A stretch of DNA of 64,000 nt, from IMG/VR virus record IMGVR_UViG_3300025789_000031, positions 1-64,000 of that record; one strand, written 5' to 3'. Below, piece after piece: positions 47,220 through 55,661 of the stretch. The translations under genes were made by a program, and so were the position numbers. Numbering within the stretch: position 1 is the stretch's first letter; the number at the start of each line of letters is the position of its first letter. This DNA is from a virus. The notes below the pieces were generated by a model, which saw nothing but the letters and a program-made list of their open reading frames with translations, ran no database searches and was not told where the DNA came from.

Positions 47220-47792
47220 TCACTTTTTTAGCAAATCCCATATTTCTTCTTTTTCTTTAATTTCTTTTTCAAGTTCGCGATATCTATCACCAAGTTCTTT
47301 TAATTCATCCCAGCGTTCTTCTAACTTAGTGTTTGGTCTCAGAATACCAAGACGTTCTTCAATTTTGTCCAACCTATCAGATAGTTTAACGCCCTTGACG
47401 GTAAGTTCTCCATTAATTGTTGTATCACCAGACACATTTAATGATGAACCGATTTGCGCAATAGATGGTGTGGACCAAATTGGACTGTTATAAGGAGAAG
47501 CTGCAGTTATTGCATGATTTGCCCATGTTGCGGAACTGCCAACGCCACCGCTATATCCACCGCCACTTCCAACAGTATAAACAGTGCCCCCACCTCCAGA
47601 AAGAATTCCATTGCTTATACCATAAGATGTCTGGTGATTATATATGCTGTTTGAAATGCTCATGCTATTTGCCAAACCGCTAATGACATTCCAGTCAATA
47701 GAATTCTGTTCTGTTTTGTCTTCTTCTTTAATATCACCATCATCATTTGTCATATAAATTTCTTCGTCATCAATAATAATAGAATCAATCAT
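47220..47792 (-). CDS. Conserved phage protein with C-terminal coil, 190 aa
   Basis: An acidic N-terminus, a Gly-rich middle (SGGGGTVYTVGSGGGYSGG) and a conserved end: SLNVSGDTTINGELTVKGVK, LSDRLDKIEERLGILRPN and a coiled coil. I recall this ending in many T4-like phages, function unknown. It abuts the AbrB-like gene. Confidence 0.8.
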   Translation of the reverse strand: MIDSIIIDDEEIYMTNDDGDIKEEDKTEQNSIDWNVISGLANSMSISNSIYNHQTSYGISNGILSGGGGTVYTVGSGGGYSGGVGSSATWANHAITAASPYNSPIWSTPSIAQIGSSLNVSGDTTINGELTVKGVKLSDRLDKIEERLGILRPNTKLEERWDELKELGDRYRELEKEIKEKEEIWDLLKK

Positions 47793-47974
47793 TAATTTGC
47801 CTTTTTTAAAAATAATTCACCATGCTCATCAATGCCTATTTCAACGGCATCACCCTCTTTCCAGCCTAAATATTTTAGAAGTGGAATGGGCACAGGTATG
47901 ATCATGTCACCATTGGAATCTTCCTGAGTGATGACCTCATATCTCGTTTTGCTTCTTTTGGATTTGGATGACAT
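47792..47974 (-). CDS. AbrB/SpoVT-type small regulator, 60 aa
   Basis: DGDMIIPVPIPLLKYLGWKEGD.VEI is the swapped-hairpin DNA-binding pattern, with a basic KSKRSKTR start. It overlaps the next gene's start by one base. Confidence 0.82.
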   Translation of the reverse strand: MSSKSKRSKTRYEVITQEDSNGDMIIPVPIPLLKYLGWKEGDAVEIGIDEHGELFLKKAN

Positions 47975-48011
47975 ATTAATATTTAGTTAGAATACTAATC
48001 ACCGATTTGTT

Positions 48012-49097
48012 TTACCAAGCACGGCATGACCAATAGCGCGCTTTCCATTTAGGTCCAGGATTTTCACAGTGATGTCTTGCTCTGAATGATTTACGATGAC
48101 CTGGGCTATTTTTCTTTATACGCATATTTGGATCGCCAAAATTGACCTTTACTACTTTACCGTTTGGCTTTTTAACATAGACTTTACTTTTGGCGACATC
48201 ACCTGCCATTGGCTTATTAAGCGTAACTTTACGTCCTTGATACTCTGCTTCATACATGGGATCAACAGGTTTTCCGGTTTCGTCACGAATTTCATCGCCA
48301 GTGGTTGAATAATGATCATATGTTTTTTGTAGACGATCTTTTAGTTCTTTGATTTTATATTCGTCGCCGCTTTTAATTGCACGTTCCAAATACGAATTGA
48401 GTTTAGCTAACTGCGGATCAGATTTAATAGCATTTTCATATTCCATGTGACTAATGCCAAGCATTGCTGCAATTGCTGCAGCACCACCGAGTGCCCAAGT
48501 CTTCCAGCCTTCTTCCAACTCTTCTTCATTTTTTCCATGAGCAAGTTTTTTAATTTCATTAAGTTCATCGTTATCAGCATCGGAGTCTAAATGATCATAG
48601 TTACCAGATTCAAGGGCATGAACAACTTCTTTCACCCAACCACTAACATCTGAACTTCCAATTTCTTCAACGTCACCCACCTCATGTGCTACGTCTTCAA
48701 TTGCTGCCATAATTCTTACCGGACCATACTTACCAACTAATTCTGGGTGCTGACGAAGAATTCTCCAACGAATAGCGCCTTCTGCAGGATGACTGTCATT
48801 ACTGTCTTCACCCATCATGTATGAACCGGCAGATGATGCATCGGAGTCTGCACCCATTTTCATGTATTCATCAACATTTTCTGATTCATTCAAAATACCA
48901 TGGAAACCAAGAAACTCAGCAGCGTCTTCATCTAGATGAAGAATGATTCCATCTTCTGTAAAGCCCACTACTCCCGTTTCAATGACAAAATTTTCATTGA
49001 GTTCAATATCAACACGGTCATGAAGCTGAATAGTATCACTCTCATGGTTTTCTTCCATGCTGCGGATAAGTCTGTATAGGTCTCTGGTATCAGTCAT
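48012..49097 (-). CDS. Virion-type protein with conserved Arg/Cys-rich tail, 361 aa
   Basis: The start (MTDTRDLYRLIRSMEENHE) was chosen for its GGAG and upstream minus-strand ATAAATA box. Acidic N-terminal half, a short hydrophobic segment (TWALGGAAAIAAMLGIS), then a conserved end with NFGDPNMRIKK, FRARHHCENPGPK and ARYWSCRAW seen in many large phages. Likely head-associated, possibly processed before the tail domain. Confidence 0.78.
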   Translation of the reverse strand: MTDTRDLYRLIRSMEENHESDTIQLHDRVDIELNENFVIETGVVGFTEDGIILHLDEDAAEFLGFHGILNESENVDEYMKMGADSDASSAGSYMMGEDSNDSHPAEGAIRWRILRQHPELVGKYGPVRIMAAIEDVAHEVGDVEEIGSSDVSGWVKEVVHALESGNYDHLDSDADNDELNEIKKLAHGKNEEELEEGWKTWALGGAAAIAAMLGISHMEYENAIKSDPQLAKLNSYLERAIKSGDEYKIKELKDRLQKTYDHYSTTGDEIRDETGKPVDPMYEAEYQGRKVTLNKPMAGDVAKSKVYVKKPNGKVVKVNFGDPNMRIKKNSPGHRKSFRARHHCENPGPKWKARYWSCRAW

Positions 49098-49119
49098 TGT
49101 AATCTCCGAAATATATCTA

Positions 49120-49662
49120 TTATTTATCACAGAAAACATTTTGTAACACATTCGTTACTTTATCCAGAGAATCCTCATCCGCTTGATATTTGATAGCAAC
49201 ACCACCGTGATTGCTCCAAGGAATAGTATTTCCCTTCCAATCATCAATTAAGACATTTGGTGTTCCGTCAGGCTGAACTGCGTATTTGTATTTTTCGCGC
49301 TCAAAAATAACATTATCAGGCTTGATGATCACATGTTTTTGTAGCCATTCACGCTTACCTTTGATGCTTCCGCCTTCATCAAATCTTAGAGGGCTGCTTA
49401 AAATGGTATATCCACCAGCATATTTCTTCACGAGTTGGATAAGTGCGTTCGCTGTGGAAAAGGGCTTTACATCGCGAAACAAATGATACGCATCTGAATC
49501 CTTAAAGAAGCGTTCCCATTGATCATTAGTCATATCATTATAGTGTTCCACATCACTAAATTCTGCGGCATCAGAATACAAATCTGCAAGAACGCCATCC
49601 ATATCAACATAGCAAATAGGCTTGCCTATTTGTTCGGATTCTATTAAATCGTTTATTTTCAT
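49120..49662 (-). CDS. 5'(3')-deoxyribonucleotidase-like HAD enzyme with CTS, 180 aa
   Basis: After MKINDLIESE (targeting-peptide-like) comes CYVDMDGVLADLYSDAAEF, the HAD DxD motif in the form used by 5'(3')-deoxynucleotidases. Next are YTILSSPLRF (motif II), KREWLQKH and VLIDDWKGN (motif IV). A perfect minus-strand promoter (TTGACA, 17, TATAAT) lies at about 49697-49669, so it may be made early despite the peptide. Confidence 0.85.
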   Translation of the reverse strand: MKINDLIESEQIGKPICYVDMDGVLADLYSDAAEFSDVEHYNDMTNDQWERFFKDSDAYHLFRDVKPFSTANALIQLVKKYAGGYTILSSPLRFDEGGSIKGKREWLQKHVIIKPDNVIFEREKYKYAVQPDGTPNVLIDDWKGNTIPWSNHGGVAIKYQADEDSLDKVTNVLQNVFCDK

Positions 49663-49693
49663 AAGATTATTATATCAAAAAACGTCGCTATTG

Positions 49694-49963
49694 TCAAGAT
49701 TTGCGGCGACGGTTAGTCATTTTTTTGACAGGAATATAATCTTTGTTCATAACGGGACTGCGATCAGGAATGATATGACTAAAATTAATCATATCATCGC
49801 CATATTTCAGTGTGAATAGTGACTGCATATCATCTTTGTTGTTCTCAAAACCGACAATCAAATGGTTATGAAACCGTATTTTATAACCAATTTTATTGGT
49901 CTTGATGTCCTGTAGGATGTCATCAAAGTTGTTTGATTCACGATTAAAAATTAAAAACTTCAT
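49694..49963 (-). CDS. Hypothetical protein, 89 aa
   Basis: Alternating hydrophobic strands (MKFLIFNRES, YKIRFHNHLIVGF) and a basic end NRRRKS. One base from the next gene. No family recognised. Confidence 0.72.
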   Translation of the reverse strand: MKFLIFNRESNNFDDILQDIKTNKIGYKIRFHNHLIVGFENNKDDMQSLFTLKYGDDMINFSHIIPDRSPVMNKDYIPVKKMTNRRRKS

Positions 49964-49964
49964 A

Positions 49965-50165
49965 TCATTTGTTCCAGATTAAAAATGCTACGTAGTCACG
50001 TTCGGATTCAAATAGAAAATCAAAACCGTTAAATTGATCTTCAACGTTTTCCATAAACCGCCAGTCTCCAGTGCAATTACGTTCACACCATTCTACAATG
50101 GGCTGTAATTGTCCGTAAGGGAGAGTAATGTTGGCTCTATGGGCAGTCGGTATACTTATGGACAT
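49965..50165 (-). CDS. Hypothetical protein, 66 aa
   Basis: Overlaps the end of the dCMP deaminase gene. Ends FLFESERDYVAFLIWNK, similar in style to the short proteins at 55482 and 55658 (E..DA.W...), a recurrent early-phage pattern. No family recognised. Confidence 0.72.
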   Translation of the reverse strand: MSISIPTAHRANITLPYGQLQPIVEWCERNCTGDWRFMENVEDQFNGFDFLFESERDYVAFLIWNK

Positions 50166-50658
50166 TAATCCCCCCTTGTGTCAAAAATCGCAATCCAGCA
50201 TCGTCGCGATACTGTTCTTGGTAATATACTGTTGAGATTCCTGCTTGATAGATAAGTTTGGCACAGTCAATGCATGGTGCATGAGTGCAAAACAAAGTAG
50301 CACCTTCGGATGACTCCGTGCTTTTTGCCACCTTCATAAGTGCGTTACTTTCTGCATGTAGCACCTCGGGGCGAGTCTTTAATCCATATCTAACATTACA
50401 TCTGGATTGCTCATTCCACATTTCATATGGATATTGGGATTCAAACTCTTCAACAGAAAGCCATCCTCCTGCCCCATTGTCCCAAACTTTAAACTCACAG
50501 TCATTATCCCATCCACTCGGCATTCCATTATAGCCAGTGGCGATAATCTGAGTATCATTTTTTACAATAACTGCTCCAACTTTCAATCGTTTTGCATAAC
50601 TAAGTGTGCTAGTAAGTGCAGCAAATTTCATAAAGTAATCAATAAATTTAGGCTTCAT
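50137..50658 (-). CDS. cd: Deoxycytidylate deaminase, 173 aa
   Basis: ATGYNGMPSGWDNDC, EVLHAESNALMK (HAE zinc ligand and catalytic Glu) and CTHAPCIDCAKLIYQAGI (PCxxC) give a complete dCMP deaminase of the T4 cd type. It makes dUMP for dTMP synthesis. It heads a minus-strand early operon with small genes downstream. Confidence 0.92.
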   Translation of the reverse strand: MKPKFIDYFMKFAALTSTLSYAKRLKVGAVIVKNDTQIIATGYNGMPSGWDNDCEFKVWDNGAGGWLSVEEFESQYPYEMWNEQSRCNVRYGLKTRPEVLHAESNALMKVAKSTESSEGATLFCTHAPCIDCAKLIYQAGISTVYYQEQYRDDAGLRFLTQGGINVHKYTDCP

Positions 50659-50661
50659 TAA

Positions 50662-51201
50662 TTAATCCCATAAACTTCGGAAATAACGACCAAACAATTC
50701 AAGCCCTTCTTGGATACGTTCTTCATGTAATCTATGTCCCACATAATCATACCAGTGACCGTTTGGATTTTCATCCACCATTTCATAAGTCTCTTCATCC
50801 TTTCCTGTAATAGGATTAGGATATACTATCTCAGATTTTTTCCAATGAAGAACAAATTCACCATGGTGATAACGACTATCATAATCACCATCAACAATTT
50901 GCTGAAATGACCAAATCATCTTGTCAAACGTTTCTTCCCATTTTTCACAGTTTTTATCAAATACTGCGCGCTCATCCTCGTGTATGAAATCAAAAACATA
51001 ATTTCTATCCATGTCTCCGCCAATTGCAGATACAAATTCGCTTGGAACACCATGTTTAGATTGCTTAAGTTGAATGAGTGCAGGGAGAATGATCAGCGCA
51101 AGCGTGTTGTCCAAGCTCCATGTATCAAACTTCTCAATATTAATGTCTATCTTACGTTGGATACCGAATCCACTGGGATATCGTCCTAAATTAATCTTCA
51201 T
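50662..51201 (-). CDS. Conserved phage protein, 179 aa
   Basis: Soluble helical protein; the centre SWDNTLA-like region (WSLDNTLALIILPALIQLK), KMIWSFQQI and RYHHGEFVLHWKKS recur in large phages as a hypothetical protein. Function unknown. Three bases upstream of dCMP deaminase. Confidence 0.8.
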   Translation of the reverse strand: MKINLGRYPSGFGIQRKIDINIEKFDTWSLDNTLALIILPALIQLKQSKHGVPSEFVSAIGGDMDRNYVFDFIHEDERAVFDKNCEKWEETFDKMIWSFQQIVDGDYDSRYHHGEFVLHWKKSEIVYPNPITGKDEETYEMVDENPNGHWYDYVGHRLHEERIQEGLELFGRYFRSLWD

Positions 51202-51209
51202 CTTTTTCC

Positions 51210-51572
51210 TTAATTATTAATTTTTGGCAACATGGAGTTAGGTGAGGTAGGAGTTGCCTCTCCATCAGCAAACCAGAACATTTCAGTTTTAACGTCTTTG
51301 GATACGACAAAAGCCAATGAAATGTGCTTGTTATTCTTCAGGGTCTTGGCCAACTCTTCAATGGTGGGAGCTTGGCACAAAAAAGTTTGAGGCTTTTCTG
51401 TGTAGAGATAATAGTTGCCCTCCATATATTCTGCAATACATACAGGAAACATTTGTCTCTGCTTATCTTTACTGACCTGCTTGACCGCGTTCCCATAAAG
51501 GAAACGGGAAGCGATCATAAAGCCCAAACCAAAACTTAACAGATTAGTGATTAACACTGTGAGTTGGTGCAT
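51210..51572 (-). CDS. Membrane-anchored protein, 120 aa
   Basis: One N-terminal transmembrane segment (residues 4-24) then a soluble alpha-beta domain (TIEELAKTLKNNKHISLAF). No family recognised. Confidence 0.75.
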   Translation of the reverse strand: MHQLTVLITNLLSFGLGFMIASRFLYGNAVKQVSKDKQRQMFPVCIAEYMEGNYYLYTEKPQTFLCQAPTIEELAKTLKNNKHISLAFVVSKDVKTEMFWFADGEATPTSPNSMLPKINN

Positions 51573-51596
51573 AATTAAATCCTTTTATATTAATTA

Positions 51597-52478
51597 TCAA
51601 ATATCCAAAAACTTCAATTGAAACAGATCAGCATTGGGATCGTGCCCTTTATACCCACGCGGATTACACACAACACGAGTATCACCCATCATATAATCAA
51701 ATGGGTTATGAACATGTCCATGGAACCAATGAGTAATCTGAGGACGATCAAGAATAAATTCAGACAGATCACTATGATATCCACCATTCATATAGTAATC
51801 GTTTTTGTAGTTTGCATGAATGCTCAAGGGAGTAGGAGCCATATGTCCTATTACGACATATTGCTTGCTCGGATCAGCATCAACCGTCTGTCTGATATAT
51901 CCCAAAGTAGACGCATGATGTGCTACCGCGTCCACAGGAAGAAACTTTCGGTAGTTCTGCTGACTATTACGAATAATGTGAAAGTCATTCATCATGCCTT
52001 CAATCAACTGCAGCGTAGATGGATCGCGCTTGTTCATGTCGGTCCAAAGTGTGCCGCCAAGGAAAGTGATACCATCAATTTCAACTTTATCGTGATCAAG
52101 AAAATGAATGTTTGGATAGTTTTTCATTTCTTCACGAAGCCAGTCATATGCATCGGGATATTTACCATGATAAAACTCATGATTTCCAGCAACGTAAACT
52201 ACATGTTCATATTCAGCACTTACATGGTTAAAGAATTCACGAAAACGCATAGCCAATTGTTGGCCTTTACTTGGCTTCCAGATGACATGTTCTGCTGGAG
52301 GAATGATAGGGTGTGGGTTCTCATGAAGTGCATATGCAGTCACGATATCACCTGCAAGGATAAGAACCTTTGCTCCTTCTGTGTTTGGAAGAGTAATGGT
52401 TTCAAATTCCAAGTGGAGCTAAAGGTCGGAAGCAATTGCAACACGCAAACTTCCGACACCTTTTCCTTTCTGATTCAT
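51597..52478 (-). pseudogene. Metallophosphoesterase interrupted by an amber codon
   Basis: The frame reads MNQKGKGVGSLRVAIASDL, TAG, LHLEFETI and continues as a complete enzyme (LAGDIV, VAGNHEFYHGKYP, VIGHMAPTP, WFHGHVHNP). In normal enzymes the motif is SDLHLE; here six extra bases containing TAG separate D from H. A TTG three codons later could restart translation without the first metal ligand. Own promoter TTGACA, 17, TATAAT at about 52547-52519 on this strand. Confidence 0.75.
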
Positions 52479-52615
52479 AATTATGATTCCTTTGTTAAAT
52501 GATAGATTGATTATAACATCAAAATTAATTGATGTCAACGAAAAAGATAAATAAAAGTGAGGATCGCGGCACTCGCAATGCCCATCCCCTCTAATACTGT
52601 TAAGGAGTATCAGCA

Positions 52616-53263
52616 ATGACTATTTATTTGTACAAGAAGACCCATAACAAAACCGGTCTCAATTACCTCGGAAAAACTACACAAGACCCACATAAATATA
52701 AAGGTTCCGGCAAAAGATGGCAAAACCATATAAAAAAACATGGATATGATGTCACTACGGAAATCCTGCGAGAATGTCAAACTAACGAAGAAGTTAGGGA
52801 ATGGGGGCTATATTACAGTGCTTTGTGGAATGTAGTAGAAAGTAAAGAGTGGGCTAATCTTAAAGAAGAATACGGCGACGGTGGTGGCGCGCGAGGGGAG
52901 GGCAACGGTATGTACGGAAAAACTCACACAGATGAGGTGAAAGCGGCACAAGGAAAAGTTGCTACAGATAGGTTTAAAGGTAAATCATACGAAGAACTAT
53001 ATGGTAAAGAAAAAGCCGATGAACTTAAGAAGAAACGATCTGCAAACTTTAAAGGTAAAGATAACTCTGGAAAAAATAATCCCAGAGCAAGACGGATACT
53101 TATTGTTGATCCTTTAGGCAAAAAAATAGAATGTTTTGGGAATCTTAGACATACTTGTAAAGAATTGGGATTACCATTTCATCTAATATATGGTGTGTTG
53201 CGTGATGGAACAACATCCAAGCATCCTAAAATCAAAGGATATTCTGCGACATATGTCGGATAG
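52616..53263 (+). CDS. GIY-YIG homing endonuclease with NUMOD3 repeats, 215 aa
   Basis: The GIY-YIG core is IYLYKKTHNKTGLNYLGKT with RECQTNEEVREWGLYY downstream; NUMOD3-type motifs (NGMYGKTHTDE, GKDNSGKNNP) and a C-terminal DNA-binding segment (CKELGLPFHLIYGVLRDG) follow. T4 Seg-like and free-standing. It is the only + strand gene in this minus block, and stands between a minus-strand promoter (53300-53332) and the broken phosphoesterase. Confidence 0.9.
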   Translation: MTIYLYKKTHNKTGLNYLGKTTQDPHKYKGSGKRWQNHIKKHGYDVTTEILRECQTNEEVREWGLYYSALWNVVESKEWANLKEEYGDGGGARGEGNGMYGKTHTDEVKAAQGKVATDRFKGKSYEELYGKEKADELKKKRSANFKGKDNSGKNNPRARRILIVDPLGKKIECFGNLRHTCKELGLPFHLIYGVLRDGTTSKHPKIKGYSATYVG

Positions 53264-53303
53264 CGATACGGGTCATGTTATATCCTTTCTAAAGAACAAA
53301 TAT

Positions 53304-53332
53304 AACAAATAACCGATCTATTGTCAAGCAGA
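53304..53332 (-). promoter_or_regulatory. Minus-strand sigma70-like promoter, now facing the GIY-YIG gene
   Basis: TTGACA, 17 bases, TATATT on the minus strand. The first sense gene downstream is 800 bases away, past the GIY-YIG gene, suggesting that the endonuclease insertion separated it from its target. Confidence 0.6.
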
Positions 53333-53333
53333 T

Positions 53334-53525
53334 TCAATACCACTTTTCACAGATGACATGCTTATAAAATGACTTCCATAATTCTCTAACAAGAAGAATT
53401 GGCCACCAGACACCCATAAGAGGATGAATGTCCTCACCGGCATTTGTCAGTGTTGTAGAAAATGCTATGAATAAATAGACTACAACACTAATCACAACCA
53501 TGATAAATTTTTGATCTTCTGCCAT
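53334..53525 (-). CDS. Membrane protein, 63 aa
   Basis: Hydrophobic residues 8-29 and 36-48; probably one or two spans. Directly follows the gene at 53526. No family recognised. Confidence 0.7.
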   Translation of the reverse strand: MAEDQKFIMVVISVVVYLFIAFSTTLTNAGEDIHPLMGVWWPILLVRELWKSFYKHVICEKWY

Positions 53526-53852
53526 TTACTTGTCCTTAATTTTTTGGAGATTATTTTGGTATCTGTTCATTACTGTATCACCGAACATAATCCACAAAAA
53601 CCACGATATGCCCAAAACGTATACGAATACATTTGTGACATAACTACCCAAAAAGAAAGTAATAAGGTAACAAATACCAAGGAAGGCGGTCCCTACAGCA
53701 AGTATAACCGGGAGTGCGATCACCATCATGGCTATGCATAAAAGTGAAACTTGTCCAGCAAACTTAATATCTCGTTTTGATGGGATTAATGCTTTAAGTA
53801 GTACTCGTAAATTCATCTTGAATAAATCCTTGTTCTTCTGCATGTTTGTCAC
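53526..53852 (-). CDS. Membrane protein, 108 aa
   Basis: Two to three hydrophobic spans between residues 30 and 92. Overlaps the upstream gene's end by about 60 bases; internal Met 4 or 13 could be the true start. No family recognised. Confidence 0.7.
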   Translation of the reverse strand: MTNMQKNKDLFKMNLRVLLKALIPSKRDIKFAGQVSLLCIAMMVIALPVILAVGTAFLGICYLITFFLGSYVTNVFVYVLGISWFLWIMFGDTVMNRYQNNLQKIKDK

Positions 53853-54303
53853 AAAGTGTCAAAAACCAATGTTTTCTATTTCGTTTTTTACCGGGATGTC
53901 CACATTCTTCACATGTTAAGGCACTCATTGCTTCTGCCATACTGACGATCCCGCGAATATAATCGTCGCCACCCTGATAATAGAAACGAAAATTGCCAAA
54001 TTTTTCTTTGATCTGTGTGGCAACAACTTGTTCAACCGGCTCTGGAACTTTTCGTTCTTCTCTCTTGGTAAAAGAGCCTTTGTGTGCATCCCAATCAAAA
54101 TCAGGATCGTTCACTTGATTATTCCAATGAATAGCCATTACAATCAGTTGTTCAGTATAATCAATATGAGTTTGAATGCCACCACATGCATTGTCTACAA
54201 TGTCAAACCAGCCATCACCGATGCTCATTTCACATGAGTTCTGAAAGATAAGTGGATACTTCTCTCTAATATGTTGATCAAGTTCAGGACTCATAATCAT
54301 CAA
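53794..54303 (-). CDS. Conserved phage zinc-type protein, 169 aa
   Basis: CEMSIGDGWFDIVDNACGGIQ and KEKFGNFRFYYQGGDD lead to a C-terminal zinc cluster ALTCEECGHPGKKRNRKHWFLTLC. I recall it as a common hypothetical protein in phages and prophages. Two ATGs are close together at the start. Confidence 0.8.
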   Translation of the reverse strand: MMIMSPELDQHIREKYPLIFQNSCEMSIGDGWFDIVDNACGGIQTHIDYTEQLIVMAIHWNNQVNDPDFDWDAHKGSFTKREERKVPEPVEQVVATQIKEKFGNFRFYYQGGDDYIRGIVSMAEAMSALTCEECGHPGKKRNRKHWFLTLCDKHAEEQGFIQDEFTSTT

Positions 54304-54508
54304 TACCTAACAAAACATTACGTGCATCTTCTACTGCCATAGCAGGAACACGATTGATAAAGGTTCTACGCATCTGTGCTTCAATGGACATTCCACCTGC
54401 CCCAGATTCAAATTGAGGGCAACGGTCAAGAACTGAAATCAGTTTTTCCAGTGCAACTTTGTATTTGTCTTCGTTCATTTCATCGTGCTCTTTCCGCAGT
54501 TTTTGCAT
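54284..54508 (-). CDS. Hypothetical protein, 74 aa
   Basis: Acidic helical protein overlapping its downstream neighbour by 20 bases. Start may instead be the Met at residue 11 (MNEDKYKVAL). No family recognised. Confidence 0.7.
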   Translation of the reverse strand: MQKLRKEHDEMNEDKYKVALEKLISVLDRCPQFESGAGGMSIEAQMRRTFINRVPAMAVEDARNVLLGIDDYES

Positions 54509-54588
54509 CGGTAGGGATTGGTCATGCCAACACTATCAAGTATCACCCAACTATGAAATCCAATACGGCAAAGTATATTATACATCAT
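54475..54588 (-). CDS. Small zinc-ribbon-like protein, about 37 aa
   Basis: The 3' part of the frame reads YNILCRIGFHSWVILDSVGM..YRCKNCGKSTMK, a short CxxCG protein type common in phages. GGAG precedes a run of ATGs, so the exact start is uncertain. Overlaps its neighbours slightly. Confidence 0.5.
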   Translation of the reverse strand: MMYNILCRIGFHSWVILDSVGMTNPYRCKNCGKSTMK

Positions 54589-54772
54589 CATCTCCATCCA
54601 AGTCAAGTTTAATAATATTATTCTCGTGAAGTTCACGCAGGACATCGGCAGCATTACGCATAAGACGGGCAGCATTAAGCCACCCGTCTTTTTCAACATT
54701 TTGAGCCTGTTTTTCAAGACGGTTAGGAAGGTCTTTATATGCACTTCCATTTAAATCATATGGTTTATTCAT
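54578..54772 (-). CDS. Hypothetical protein, 64 aa
   Basis: The start (MNKPYDLNGSAYKD) was chosen because it lies just inside the end of the upstream gene. Helical, with KLDLDGDDDV end. No family recognised. Confidence 0.7.
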   Translation of the reverse strand: MNKPYDLNGSAYKDLPNRLEKQAQNVEKDGWLNAARLMRNAADVLRELHENNIIKLDLDGDDDV

Positions 54773-54989
54773 GATTATTTTCCAAAGAGGGAGGCTCGGG
54801 CATCGGCATCCAATGTGTGGGTTTCCAATATCCATTGTGATGTCCTACCGCAAGATCATACCAACATGGTCCACCCCTCGTATTCAACCATGCGCCCATT
54901 ACGGAAGAATTGTTTTTTCTTAAACCGGGCCAGCAGATTATTTCTGTCCCATCTTTTGGTGCAGTATCAATAAGTTGCCACTCAGACAT
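54765..54989 (-). CDS. DUF551-like protein, 74 aa
   Basis: WQLIDTAPKDGTEIICW and HWMPMPEPP are the two conserved ends of the DUF551 family, found across phages. Function unknown. Confidence 0.85.
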   Translation of the reverse strand: MSEWQLIDTAPKDGTEIICWPGLRKNNSSVMGAWLNTRGGPCWYDLAVGHHNGYWKPTHWMPMPEPPSLENNHE

Positions 54990-54991
54990 AA

Positions 54992-55255
54992 TTATTTCTT
55001 CAACATGTTGATAAGTTGCTCGGGCTTGATAACTTCATGAACACCCTTGACACTATTTTCAGTGATTTCATACTCAATAATGTCCCAAAGCGCAACATGA
55101 CCACGGGTATGATCATATCTTAGTATGTTGGCTAAAAAGGTACGAAGATTGCCAATAGTCGGAAAAATACGACCGTCCTTATCATAGCTGTGATATGTAG
55201 GAGTCCCCTTCAAAAACTTTCCAGTTTCTTTGTGGCGAATTTTATAGATAATCAT
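54992..55255 (-). CDS. Hypothetical phage protein, 87 aa
   Basis: Beta-rich start (IIYKIRHKETGKFLKG) and helical end; overlaps its upstream neighbour by 4 bases. Similar small proteins occur in T4-like phages. No function known. Confidence 0.75.
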   Translation of the reverse strand: MIIYKIRHKETGKFLKGTPTYHSYDKDGRIFPTIGNLRTFLANILRYDHTRGHVALWDIIEYEITENSVKGVHEVIKPEQLINMLKK

Positions 55256-55485
55256 ACCAAATATCCCATAATAAATGTAGTGGCTTCATAGCCCTTGTCA
55301 AAGATAAAATCGTAATCCCATTCATAAACGGACCGACCAGACCAGTGCTGTTTAATGTGATAGCTCATATTACGCTCATGACAGAAACCGAATGAATCGG
55401 TGGTATTCACCAATCCCTTGACGCGAACACACCACTTTTCACCACGGCGAACAAGTTTGTATTTTAGTATGATTTGTTTTGTCAT
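55252..55485 (-). CDS. Hypothetical protein, 77 aa
   Basis: GAGGT lies 5 bases before the chosen ATG. Contains CHERNMSYHIKQHWSGRS, with possible metal ligands. No family recognised. Confidence 0.72.
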   Translation of the reverse strand: MTKQIILKYKLVRRGEKWCVRVKGLVNTTDSFGFCHERNMSYHIKQHWSGRSVYEWDYDFIFDKGYEATTFIMGYLV

Positions 55486-55661
55486 AAATACCTCAATTGG
55501 AACCAAATTGCATCTTGTTCATTTTTAAACACCAATATAATTACGGCAATATTGGGTGATAATTTTGGGTATGCATTAAACTTTTTTTCAAATTCATCTG
55601 TGTCAAGGCTTGCATCGGCAAGACTAAAATATTTTGCCAGAGAAATATGAACCTCTATCAT
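55482..55661 (-). CDS. Hypothetical protein, 59 aa
   Basis: The start overlaps the previous stop (ATGA). The end KNEQDAIWFQLRYL parallels that of the next gene (EKDAIMWVLKYL), so the two are paralogues. Confidence 0.72.
   Translation of the reverse strand: MIEVHISLAKYFSLADASLDTDEFEKKFNAYPKLSPNIAVIILVFKNEQDAIWFQLRYL

Noticed and set aside
51597-52478. Amber recoding (TAG read as an amino acid) to explain the interrupted phosphoesterase
   Set aside because: Other genes here end in TAG, no CTA-anticodon tRNA was found, and readthrough would still add two residues inside the DxH motif.
51618-52502. A 294-codon plus-strand frame opposite the phosphoesterase
   Set aside because: The minus strand holds all metallophosphoesterase motifs; the plus frame has no recognisable domain and poor composition.
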